Assembly: GCA_017893485.1 (NCBI GenBank)
Contig: CM030364.1
Location: 45,932,754-45,996,753 of the forward strand
DNA: 64,000 nucleotides
Source of the DNA: Hemerocallis citrina
Lineage: Eukaryota; Streptophyta; Magnoliopsida; Asparagales; Asphodelaceae
Direction of reading: 5' to 3'
Below the pieces are notes generated by a model. That model was not told where the DNA came from and did not search any database. It saw only the letters and a list, made by a program, of their open reading frames with translations. Below, one piece after another: positions 43,086 to 54,336 of the stretch. How positions within the stretch are numbered: the first letter of the stretch is position 1; the number at the start of each line of letters is the position of its first letter. The position numbers and the translations under genes were made by a program.

Positions 43086-45303
43086 TTACTATCTAGGTAG
43101 CACTTCATACATCCCGGTTTTTACTACATGGTTGCTATAACAAATAATTTTGCTTTAGATTTTGTAGGGGTTCATACAGGACAGTGTACTCAGGGACAAG
43201 CTCCAAGTATCATGTAATCATGTATTATGTAAACAAGCTCCAAAACCCAAACAAGCTCCAGTGTCATATGTGTACGTGTCATGTATATCGTGTCAAGCTC
43301 CACATGTAAACAAGCTCCAATAACCACTAGGTTCTTCCGAGTACACGTTTCTATACTATCCACTACTAGATCTTACCCTTAACCCCGACTTGGAAAATTT
43401 TATTATTTATGTCATACAAGCATGTAAACATGCAAAACATATCATGAATAGCATGTCATGATCATGTGGCAAGCTCAAGTAGCAAACTAAGCATGTACAA
43501 GTGCAAGATATCTCATAAGGGAACAAAATAAACTCATCTCAAGTTCAGGACAGGAAGACCATGCTGTAGTAAAACAGTGATTCCAAGAGTTACAAACAAG
43601 AAAATCTAGATCAGTCGAAGGATCTGGAAAATAGACATCCACACGAATACAGTGAGTATAATTAAGTCATATACTAGTTCACAACAACATAGCCCAAAAC
43701 TGATTTGAATACAGAAACTAGGTTCAGCCAGAAATCAAGAAAACAATTTCAATAGCATGAAATATGAAAACACATCAAATAAATCCACGAAAAATCTGGG
43801 ATATTCCCCTATAGGTCCAGTATAAAAATACAGAGTTTCAGAATTTTTCAGCAAGAATATATTAGTCATCAAAAATACAAAAGCATCAAGAAAAAATAGT
43901 TTAGCGAATCTGGATTTCCCAACACTGCTGTACGAAAACTAAGATATCTCGCAACCAGTGAAACGAAATCCAATTCTGTCAAAGGGATATGAAAATATAT
44001 AGAATTCACTAATTTTCTCATTTCACAAAGAATTTTCATACAGTAAAAGGAATTATAGTGAAAATAGGGTTCTTTACAGAACAGCGAGCAAAATACAGCA
44101 TGTATAGATTTTAGAAACGAGCAGAAACATCACATAAAACTTATCAATAAAATTCACCAAAATTCTGGGTAATCCCTAACTTAATAAAGAAATACTGACC
44201 AAAATATTGGATCAAAATAATATGTATAACATAGTTCTTGAAAATAGTTTGTTATCAAAATTACTGAAAAACAGAATTTGGAAAAGTTCGACACCTCTGT
44301 ACTAAAACAGCCATAACTTAGTCATACGAAATAAAAATCAAGAAAGGTTGGTGGGTTTTGAAAATAGACGAAATTATCTAAAACTCATATTTTATACCGA
44401 AATCAAGATACTGACTGTAACACAGTCGAAAACAGTAAACAAAACAGAACATCCAGAAAATACAGATTTCACCCTTAAGAACAAAAACAACATAGATTCA
44501 AGAATATTGATCCAAACACATCCAGACTTGAAATAAAGCCTACCAAGTATCTAAACATCATGATTTAGGGTTATTAACATGTCCATGCCTATTATTTCAC
44601 GTGGGTATCAACCAAAACACAAAAACACGCAATATTCACACATACACGATCCAAATTCAAGAACAGCGAATCCTAGGTTATTTCATGTCAAGATTAGTGT
44701 CGTAAGTCTTCTATGGCCAAAATATCACAATAGAGACAAAATCCATCAAGAAAAACACAATCTAAGGTTGTCTCTAGACCCAACTACACTATAGGTGAAC
44801 TTTGGGACTTGTATCAAACAAATAAATTGGAGTACAAGTTACTTACCTTAATTTGGGGTTGAAGAACGATGCAAATGCGAAGAGAATGAAAACCCACGAA
44901 CGAAATCCGCTAAAAACACGAATCCAAGCAACCACGAACAAAACTCCACACGAACGATCCTCCTTGAAGCAACGATCAAAGTGGCAAGCACCCACTTTGC
45001 GAACACCACAAGGAGAGAAGGGATTGATGCAAGAGGATGATGTTGTTGATGGTGGTGGTGATCGGCAAAGCAAGGAGAGGGAAAGAGGGGTCTCGGGTTT
45101 GAGGTGTTGATGTATGGCCGGAGTAGGGGGTAGTCGGCCAAGAGGGAAGTGGTCGACTAGGTGATGCTCGGCCTGGGTAGGGGAGGCTGGGCTGATGTGG
45201 TGAGGTGCTCGGGTTGGGGTGTAGGCCGGCAAGGAGAGAGGGAGAGAGTTAGAGAGGCTAGGGTTTTTGGTTGTTAGGGTTACGGTTTGAATTAGGAGGG
45301 GTT

Positions 45304-45311
45304 TATATATA
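45304..45311 (-). promoter_or_regulatory. TATA box of the solo LTR
   Basis: TATATATA on both strands about 410 bp inside the U3 end. Equivalent boxes are in the related copies: TATAAATA at about 47283 (plus) and TATATA at about 54176 (minus). Confidence 0.5.
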
Positions 45312-45718
45312 GGCTTTAGATGTGGGTTAATGGGTTGTGGGTATTAGTAACTAGCAATAGGTATACAAATGGATATTGGATATTGGGTCAAATACAAATA
45401 GGGATACAATTAGGAGTGAGATCTATGGCTTTAAAAAATCTTATTAGGGATCAAAGATAATGGAAAAGGGAAAAGGCAACCAAAACACCACAGAGTAATG
45501 AAAATAAAGATAACGAGACCAAAAATAGAGAAATGATCCAAATAATGAAAAACGAGACAAAAGAGACAATCAATCAAACACAAGGAGCTCAAAATGAAAT
45601 AAAACGAATATATATTGAAATCAAATCCAATATACGATTCAGAAAAATACAAGAGAGAAAAATACACAAAAATGAAAAATACAGTCAAAAATACATAAAA
45701 TGAAAAACAGGGGTTACA

Positions 45719-46698
45719 CTCTACTATATTGATCCTACTTGGACTGGGATAGTTGCCAGCAACATGGCCGTATCCCTTACATTTATAGCACTTAGTGAGA
45801 TGATCAATCTTAAAATAGTCTCTTTCAGTATTCTTACCTGTGTTGTCATTTCTAAGTGGATAAGAATTTGAAGTATGTTTGTTTGGGTAAGACTTGTGAG
45901 GGTACTGAGGAGAAGAGTGCTCAGGTCTAGAGGGATCATGAGGATTCATTCTAGAGGAATGATCCATCAAATCGCTCGACTTGTTATGGGAATTTGCTTT
46001 AAGGGAATCCATATCGAGAACAAGAGCATAAGCTGCCGTTAATGAGTCCACATTTCTATAAATTTGCTCGTTCCTCAGATCGGCTCGTAATCCAGTCCTG
46101 AACCTAAAGAGAGTTTGTTCTTCACTCTCTTTACCTAAAGCATTGCACCGAATAAGGAAGTCATCAAATTTATCAATATATTCTTGTGTGGATTTACTTC
46201 CTTGATAAAGTTGGTTCCACGAGTCTAGCAATCGGGTGTGGAATGATAACAGTACATATCTCTCAGTGAGCTTCTCTTTCATGGCTTCCCAAGTGGCTAT
46301 GGGTGCCAGGTCTCGGACTCTGCGGGAGTGTTCAAGATTGGTCCAGTGTTGTTGAGTTTTTCCAGTCAATTTCATCGTGGCAAATTTAACTTTCAGGGCT
46401 TCGCTCATGTCAAACCACACAAAGTAGTGGTCCATCGCACGGATCGAATCCAGATAAGCTTGGGGTTCCATGTGGCCTTCAAAATGGGAACGTCAGCCTT
46501 AACGTTCTTCTTATATTGTTCGTCAGGGTCATGTTCTTGATGTTGATCGTCACAAACATTCCCTTGAGGGATCTGATGATTAGCATGAAGCTCAGGGGCA
46601 ACAGTTTGATTTAATTGTACTTTCTCAAGCCTCTGATTGATATTGGCAAGAGTTGCTTGAATGGTAGCTAGGGTAGCGGAAATATCATAGTTGTCCAT
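45719..46698 (-). pseudogene. Ty3/gypsy gag, interrupted by the solo LTR and frameshifted
   Basis: ATG at 46698 (MDNYDISATLATIQATLANI). One base missing in a T-run near 46480 shifts the frame; the core then reads MEPQAYLDSIRAMDHYFVWF, WEAMKEKLTERYV and EYIDKFDDFLIRCN, the retrotransposon gag domain of plant Ty3/gypsy. A knuckle CYKCKGYGHVAGNYPS follows, in which the last Cys is Tyr. The solo LTR cuts the frame at 45718; codons read to 45431 are LTR sequence, not Gag. Confidence 0.87.
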
Positions 46699-46800
46699 TT
46701 CAGGTCAGGAAGGTCTAGGATTTCTAATTGGGTGATGTGGGAGGGATAAGAAAGGCTCGTCAAGATCGGTGATGGTGCTGCGAAGGTCTAGGGTTTTTAA
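46699..46800 (-). other. Leader upstream of the gypsy gag
   Basis: About 100 bp. The expected 5' LTR of the gypsy element (a match to 40340-41463) is not found; the next recognisable unit is the LTR copy starting near 46.8 kb. Confidence 0.4.
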
Positions 46801-49800
46801 TCTTATTTTCTATATCTTAATTTATCGGTTAATTATATTTGAGCCCAAATCATATATATATATTGTTATTGGATTATTTTAATAAATTGTTAAACCCGAA
46901 TACTATGTTGTTATATAATTTTATTATGATTGTTACTTCTGATTATTTAATTTATTTTTCATTTACCGAATTATTTCATTTTCATATTTGATCTGATATT
47001 TCTTGGAGAATTCCAATTTATTTTCCAGCCCAATTTATATTTTAATTCATTTGTATTATTTATTTGGATTTAAATTTTCGTTCATGAAATTTTCGTTCTT
47101 CTTGATTGAGCTTTTCTTGTTGAACCTATTATCTTTTATTTAATAGCGTGTATTTTTATTGGAACCCTGTTGGTTTTGATCTATCTCTTAATTGAATCCT
47201 AAAACCCAATTTCCTTTGTTCTTAACCCAAATCTGCTTTTATTTGACCCTAAATCACTAACCCAGTACCCTAATTGTACCCTATAAATACAACCCTAGTA
47301 CAAACCCTAAAAATTGCACATTTTGAAGCCCTAGCCGCTTATTCTCTCTCTCCCTGTGTTTTCCCGCCAAAATCACCGTAGCCTCACTGTGCATCTTCCC
47401 CGTCCACCATCTCTGGTGCCCCCTTCGTCCACCTCACCTTCGGCGACCCCCTTATCGCCGTCCGCCATCGTGCCAGCCCCAGTGCCGCCCTTCCCCAATC
47501 CCGAATCCCCCTTTCTCTATCCTCGCCCATCAACCAAACCACCTACCCCGACCTCCTCTTTCGTCGCCACCCTCCGGCACCACCCCTCTCGTCGCCGCCC
47601 GTCTATCGGCTCCGCCTGCAGACCCTCCCCCTTTCCCTCTCGATGTCAGCCTAGCCCAACCCCGAGCTGCCCTGCCTTCGACAACCCCCTTCGTCGACCC
47701 CTATTCGATCAACGGCGCGCCACCCATTGACGCTGCCGTCTTTGACACCTCGCTGCCAGTCACCTAGCCCCTTGCTGCAATTGCTGACATTGCTCTTGCT
47801 ATGAACTCTTGCTGTTATTGCTTATCTCTTTGTGTGTTGTGTTGATTAGTGCATGCTTATTGCACGTGCTAGTTCGTGTGTTCGTAGGTTCATTGCTTCA
47901 GGATTCTTATCCCATTATTCTTGGTATTCGTTTTCACCGTCTAACAGGCAAGTCACCGTCCACTTGAATTGTTAATTGTATCAAATTCAAGTTTTATTGA
48001 AATTCTTCCAAGTAGATCTCTTTGTTATCGTATTATCCATTGTTCATCTCTTCGTTGGGTCTATTGAGGGTTTACACGAGCAAACCCCAATATTCTTGAT
48101 ATCGTACCACTTTTGACTCTAAATTTTGGATCTTTCATGAGTGCATATAGAATTGATAATAGGGTTGTTCATCTAACCATCACACAAATAAATTATTGTA
48201 GAGACAATTGATATGTTGTATGTTGTTTGATCGATTGATGATAAATTGATGTATGAGCGTATTCTAATTTCATTTATCATGTTTTGACACCCATCATGCT
48301 GATTATATAATTTATTGACTAAAGAATCTATACCCATCATGTTTAATTAATTTATTTTCAAAGAGAACTGCACAAAACCTGTATATTGCTTGCTGGCCTG
48401 TATATTGACTGCTGTTTTTGAACCAGTAAACGATCTTAAAATGAATTACTTTCTGAACAAGAATTTTAGCCTCATCTTTCTAGTTTCCATAACATAATGA
48501 ACTTTTGAATTCTAAGTTTTGTAGCAAAAGTTATGCTCGTTTTTCTACAGCTGTGTTTTTACTTTCAGATTTTCAGATTCTTGTACCTTTCGCACTTAAA
48601 AAGTAAAAATGTTGATCAAATGATAAGATTTTAATCTGAAAATTTCCAAATTGTTGCTTAACATGTTTTGGAGTCCAGAAAATATTTTTACTGAATTTAA
48701 TATCAAGTTTTTACTGTTTCTAAAAATTAAAACAACAAGATATCGAATTTCTGCCTGAACATAAAATCTGTAAAGAACAGTGTGTTTGACCTAGCTACTG
48801 TTGTCGGAATTTGAACTTTAAATATGCGTTGGAACCGTGTGGAAGTCTAGTTTCCAGATTTTATGATGGATTCAACTTTTGATTTTTGAGTCAGTGGAAA
48901 ATTGTATTTTTGTACAAACTGCGCTTGCAAGCCAGAATTTTATATGTCAGCTTTTAATGAATTAATTATTCCTATATCGTAATATTGCATGAATTGATAT
49001 ATGTATATTGCATTGCATGATCCTAATGAGTTATTTTCATCAATCTAATTGTCCTATTTCATATTATCATCCTATTGTTTCCCTATTGATACTATGGTTC
49101 ACCTCATGTCCCAAATTGCATATTGTATTGTTGCATTGATAAATAATTAATAGGATGGAGTTTAAGAAATTGACTAGAGTAGTTAATGATATAGAGACTG
49201 TACTCGAATGATGGCCCGTGTTATTATTGATATCGTCTTTGTGTAAGAAATTGCATATTGGCCCATGTTATTATTGATATTGTCATTGTGTAAGAAATTG
49301 CACATTGGCCGTGTTATTATTGATATCGTCATTGTGTAAGAAATTGCACCATGGCCCGTGTTATATTATTATCGTCATTATACCCAGTACATGAACTATG
49401 GAATCTTCCACTTAAGTCTAAAACGAAATTGATTGTATGCATCGAACCTGTAGTATGGGATGCAGTAGTACATGCATTAGTTAGGATAAAAATGATTAAT
49501 AGACTTAAGGATCACACAACATCGATACTGCATATTGTTTCTCATTGTTCCTATTGATATCGAATTGATCATTGATTACTGTTACCGAATATTGCATCAT
49601 TGTTTATAGCCATTGCATCAATTACCGTGATATTGATTATTGATTATCGTGCTATGTTATTGATTCCTATTGATCCATTGATTTATTGTTATACCGTTAT
49701 TCTATTGTTCCCTGCTTTCTCTACTTTCTATCCATGACTCTCTCAAAGGACAACTTTTCTCCTCTTTTTAGATGAAGTGCTCACAGGTTTTGATGGAGAA

Positions 49801-50111
49801 TTTCCTGCTGGGATTGAAAAACAAAGATTCTAATGACTTAATTATTGGACTATTGTTATTTCATTGTTTTGGGCTTATGACCCGAATATTGCTATTTGTT
49901 TCCAGACGTTGGATTATTATTGTATTTGGATATTTTTATTGCTTCATTCCAAGTATTATTGTTCATGAGATTATTATTATTGCCTGTGCAATTATTCTGT
50001 ATTGTTTATATTGTTGAGTTGATAGGTTAAACAGCTTATGGGTGACGTTAGTTATTCGCTGGGCCAATATCATGTACTCGTATTCCGATTTTTGGGAAGC
50101 GGGGGGTGACA
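46800..50111 (+). mobile_element. Second copy of the TGTCACGCC-type LTR, inverted relative to the first
   Basis: Ends on the right in GGGAAGCGGGGGGTGACA (the complement of the left end of 42315-45718). It has a promoter region CCCTATAAATACAACCC at about 47280, a C-rich leader with AAGCCCTAGCCGC, and a body that follows the first copy in order. The left boundary is only approximate (46.74-46.86 kb) because U3 has diverged. The right flank is ataac; I found no matching left flank. The ORF at 47356-47730 is a Pro-rich reading of the leader and I do not regard it as a gene. Confidence 0.7.
49213..49385. repeat. 47-bp tandem repeat, about 3.6 copies
   Basis: Units start at 49213, 49260, 49307 and 49353 (GGCCCGTGTTATTATTGATA type). 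It lies inside the LTR copy. Confidence 0.85.
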
Positions 50112-51378
50112 ATAACAGTTGCAATACAATACAACATAGGAGGTGGATTAAAATACTTCAAAAAAAATTTATAAGCGGGATCAACAATATGACTAATGTA
50201 GGCATCTAATATCATATTTTGAAAAGTTTGCATCATAGTAATGATTGAAATAAAAATACTACTAGAAGTAGAATCATAAGATGTAGAAAACTTCACAGTT
50301 ACGGTTTTAAAAGGTTCCAAATATCGTAATAAAGTTCGGAAAAAGACCATGATTCAGGAGTCATTTGAAAATTTTTCATGTTATTTGCAAGACAAAAATC
50401 GTTTATAATATCTTTGTATTGAGTTACAACATTAAGTAAATTGAAAGTGGAGTTCTATCGGTGTTTAACATCTTTAGGAAATTTTCTAAAATGTATTCCC
50501 CTAGCTTTACACCATCTTTTAAATTTTTGAAGCATAGGACCACTCAAAGCAATAAAATGTACACAATTTCTAATTGAAGTTATATATGGATCGGCTACTT
50601 TCAATTCATCTTGTACACATAAATTTGAAATATGACACGCACATCTAATATGAAAAATTTCTAAACACGGAGGATCTAATTGTGTTTTTAATGTACTAAT
50701 TGAAGCATTGTTGTTATATTCATTATCAAAACTAATAATAAATTTTTTATCGCGAATATTAAAGATATCACAAACTTCTAAAATACGTGTTACAATAACT
50801 AGTCCATTATGGGGATACGGTAAAGCTGCAAGTGAGATTATTCTCTTTTGAATCATCCAATCACTATCTATCCAATTACAAGTTAAGCCCATCATTGGAA
50901 TATCGTTATAACCTTTCCAACAATCGGAAGTTATTGGAACCCTACAAGTTAAAGAAAACAAGATTGCAATTAAACCATCTCTCATATCGGTGCAAAGTTT
51001 AAAACAATCGGATTTTAATGTGTTTCTAGGAATTCTTCTAAAATGTGGATTTAGTGCATTTTAGTTAAAAGACTCTACATTCCTACTCTCGGAATAGGAA
51101 AAAGGTAGCTCATCCTTAATAACTAGTCAGGCCATTTCCTGACGAACATGTTCGGGGTCATAGGGTTGGCTATCTACTTGTCCGGTCTTAGGGTTGACTT
51201 TTTGTTGGCCTGGTAGATCTTTTAATAAGCCTTTGTGTACATTTAAAATGTGTCTTTTTATTGTACCCTTTCCCTCACCCTTCTTCCATTTGTAACTTTT
51301 GTCACAATGTTTACAAATCTTATGTCCTACACCCGGATTATTCTCATCGGGAATATACTCATAAAATCTGTGTCAATC
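50112..51378 (-). pseudogene. hAT transposase (RICESLEEPER type), both ends replaced by LTRs
   Basis: Read right to left: BED zinc finger with CKHCDKSYKWKKGEGKGT and RHILNVH (about 51320-51240), then stops, then the main ORF 50985-50455 with SDCWKGYNDIPMMGLTCNWI, FDNEYNNNASI (part of the catalytic region) and HIRCACHISNLCVQDELK, and finally in another frame PFKTVTVKFSTSYDSTSS (50350-50112). The C-terminal dimerisation domain is missing where the LTR copy at 50111 begins, and the N-terminus is cut at 51378 by the next LTR copy. Stops and at least one frameshift make it inactive. Confidence 0.88.
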
Positions 51379-54336
51379 TGTCACGCCTCGCTTTCCAAAA
51401 AGAGATACAGAATACGGATACGTGTCTAAGCCCAACGAATAATTTTCATCATCCATAAGTTGTCAGGATCTTTACAACATTTCACACGAATAATCAGAGT
51501 CGGAAGCCAGAGAAGTCAACCACGCATACATATATGAATCAAAATACTAACAGGAATTTATTTAATAATCTCAAATAATCCAGATCTGAACAAGTCAATA
51601 ATTCTAGATCACATTGCCCAAAACAAAATAATCCAAGTAACAGGTACAATTGTTCAAAATAAACAACAGGAAATAATAATAATAGTAGCAAAACTCCAGC
51701 AACTAGTATTTCAGATCACCAAATCCAACGGGCTATTGATCTCCATAATCTATAATTTAATAAATTACAGGAAGAGGAAAAATAAAACAAAATCCTGTCA
51801 ATGTAAGTTACGGGTCGCTTGTAGGGCAGGCACAAATACAGAAAAAGGTAAACATATATAAAATAACAGCAGAAACAAACATAGCATGGAATTGATATGA
51901 CAGAGCAAAACAGAATGTCTAACATGAATCAGGAAGCAGAATCAAGTAACAAGGTATACTAACAAATACAGGTGATATGTAACAAATGTCAAGTGTTATA
52001 CATACAGGTAAACAGGTAACAGTTTTCATGTTATTACAGGTCTTGTATTTATTACTATCTAGGTAACACTTCATGCGTCCCAAACTTTTACCACATGGTT
52101 GCTACATTAAAACAAATTAGGTTTAGATTTCGTAGGGGATTCTATAGGGCCGTGTACTCAGGTATCAGAGAGACAGATATCATATGCAGATCCAGACAGG
52201 CAGATAGAACCTATGGGTTCTTTTCTGAGTACACCTTCCTATAGGGAAGTGTGCATTCAGGGTAATCAGACAGACAGTATCGTGTATCATGTTGTCATGA
52301 ACACGTAGCAGATAATCCTGTGGGAAACACGGCCCCCTTCCAAGTACACATTGTCTATATTATCCACTTTTAGATCTTTCCCTTAACCCCAGCTTGGTTA
52401 TTTTATTATTGTTATCAGATAGGCATGTATGTGTTACAAACATAGCAAGAATAACATAGCATAAATAGGTAACAGGTTCAGGTTGAAAGTTAAACATGTA
52501 CAGATGAAAGACAACACATAAAATGATAGAACAACGAAAAATTCTAGTTCAGGACAACAAGACAGTACTGTACTAAATCTGGAATTTCCATTGCTACAAA
52601 AGTGCAAATCTTGATCCGTCAGAAAATATAAAAAATAGACTCTCGGCCGAATCCAGCAAGTATATATAAGTCATATGGTATTTCACAACAACAAGTCTCA
52701 AAACAGATTTGAATTCAGAAATCAGAAGTTTGTATTCAAGAACCGGAAAACGGCATCAAAACTTGCTGATTAAATCCAAGAAAAATCTGGGGTATTCCCT
52801 AGTATGTTTAGTAACAGAAAATAAAGTTTCATAATTCTCTAATATAGATAGAATAGTCAAGTAAAATCATAAAGTAGCAAAACACGACAGTTTTGTAAAT
52901 CTGGAATCATAAACACTGCAGCACTAAAACAGCAATATCTCACCAAATATAAATCGAAATCCAGATCCGTTAAAAGGGTGATAAAATAGATACAGTAGGC
53001 TACAATTCATATTCACAAAGTTTTTATAGATAGCAAATGGAATCAGGTCGAAATTATGTATCTTTATTGAACAGTAGGAAAATTCTGCAAGTATAGTAGT
53101 TGTTTGCAGGTATAGAATAGTGTATAAAAGTTATCAATTAAATCCACAAAAATTAGAGGTTAATTCCAATCAAGTCTAGTTGTAACCAGCAAAAAAAATA
53201 GATCAAAGTATTATCTTTAACATCAGTAGAAAAATAATTTACCATACAGAATTCATATAAAACTGGATCTAGAATTTTAAATAAATCTGTAGTAAAATAG
53301 CCATAACTCCAAACTCATAAATCGAAACTTAGATCTGTCAAAAAATATGGAAAGTAGACAAAATTTTCTACAATTCACATTCACAAATAATTTTCATATA
53401 CTGACCTTAATAGGGTCTAAAATACTGATAAAAAATGGAAAATCGACAAAACAGAAAATATTCTTCATGCACAAAATCAAATAGTTCATATGAAACTCAT
53501 CCAAAACATAACCAAACATGAAATAGGGTATACTAGATGTCCAAAAAATATGGTACAAGGTATTTTACAAGTCTACAACAAGTTATACTACATCGAACAC
53601 ATCGAACACACGATATCACATGAACAACATGCATGTATATAACAAGAAGTGGTCATCCCTAAGTTATTTTATGTTATGGGTGTCATGTGGCACCTACGGG
53701 CGGGTCAACACAATAGAGACAAGATACAATAGGGGTTTCAAACAAGAATTGTCTCTTGAACACAACTACACTATAAGCGGTATTTAGTACTTGTATTACA
53801 CAAAGAAAAAAATACAAGTTATTTGCCTTATAATCGACGACAAAAACGACGAAGCAAGAATAAAGGGAACGAATTCCCGACCACGAACTCAACAAACGAA
53901 TCGAACCTACGAACACAATAATAAGCACACGAACAACGAACTCACTCTCACGATCCCACGAACACGAACAATGCACACACTTCCGAGAACACGACACGAC
54001 AGGGGTGTGCACGGCAAGGAGATGGCAACGACAGCGAGCTATTGTTGTTGCTGTGCGTCGACGAAGCAGAGGATAGGCTACTGCCGCTGGGTTGTGGTCG
54101 GCACTACAGGGGACAGAGGTCGGGAGTGAGAGAGGCAAAGGTATGGGTGAAGAACAGGGCATGCATGGGTTCACTTATATATGGGTACATAGCTTTTAGT
54201 GTTAGGGTGTAGAGGATGACGGCTGAGAGGGTGATGGGTTTAGGAGGTGTAGCAAACGGGTATGGGTAGGTGTGTTAGGTGAATAAGGTTTTAAATGGGT
54301 TTGGGTATTTAATGCAGATTGGGTTGGGTATTTAAA
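51379..54336 (-). mobile_element. Third copy of the TGTCACGCC-type LTR, cut by the satellite
   Basis: Starts TGTCACGCCTCGC and follows 42315-45718 for nearly its whole length, including the tracts CACTTCATGCGTCCC (compare CACTTCATACATCCC) and CACTACACTATA before the leader. TATA on the minus strand at about 54176. U3 is shorter than in the first copy and passes into satellite DNA at about 54336, so its right end is missing. The left flank is caatc. Reading frames inside (53683-54174) are LTR leader, not genes. Confidence 0.72.

Larger units (their letters stand above)
42315..45718 (-). mobile_element. Solo LTR of a long-LTR family (3404 bp, TGTCACGCC ends)
   Basis: Plus-strand ends TGTCACGCCCCGC and GGGGTTACA, with a perfect target duplication ctcta at 42310-42314 and 45719-45723. 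No internal retrotransposon genes. On the minus strand it has a TATA box (45304-45311), a CT-rich leader, and AAG followed by GTAAGT (44841-44849) like a splice donor. Two further copies are in this window (46.8-50.1 kb inverted, 51.4-54.3 kb). Long LTRs ending GGGGCGTGACA are typical of plant Ty3/gypsy families, so a gypsy origin is likely but not shown. The ORFs inside (for example 44843-45232) are not supported. Confidence 0.82.

Noticed and set aside
44843..45232. Reading frames of 85-129 codons on both strands
   Set aside because: They lie in the GC- and CT-rich leader of the solo LTR, overlap each other and have no recognisable domain.
45431..45718. Hydrophobic tail of the gypsy gag reading frame, resembling membrane segments
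   Set aside because: These codons are T-rich LTR sequence read through beyond the target duplication at 45719; they are not part of Gag and not an envelope-like domain.
47356..47730. 124-codon Pro/Ser-rich frame
   Set aside because: It is the C-rich leader of the second LTR copy, just downstream of its TATA box; composition alone explains it.
53683..54174. 163-codon minus-strand frame
   Set aside because: It occupies the leader of the third LTR copy at the place equivalent to non-coding leader in the other two copies.
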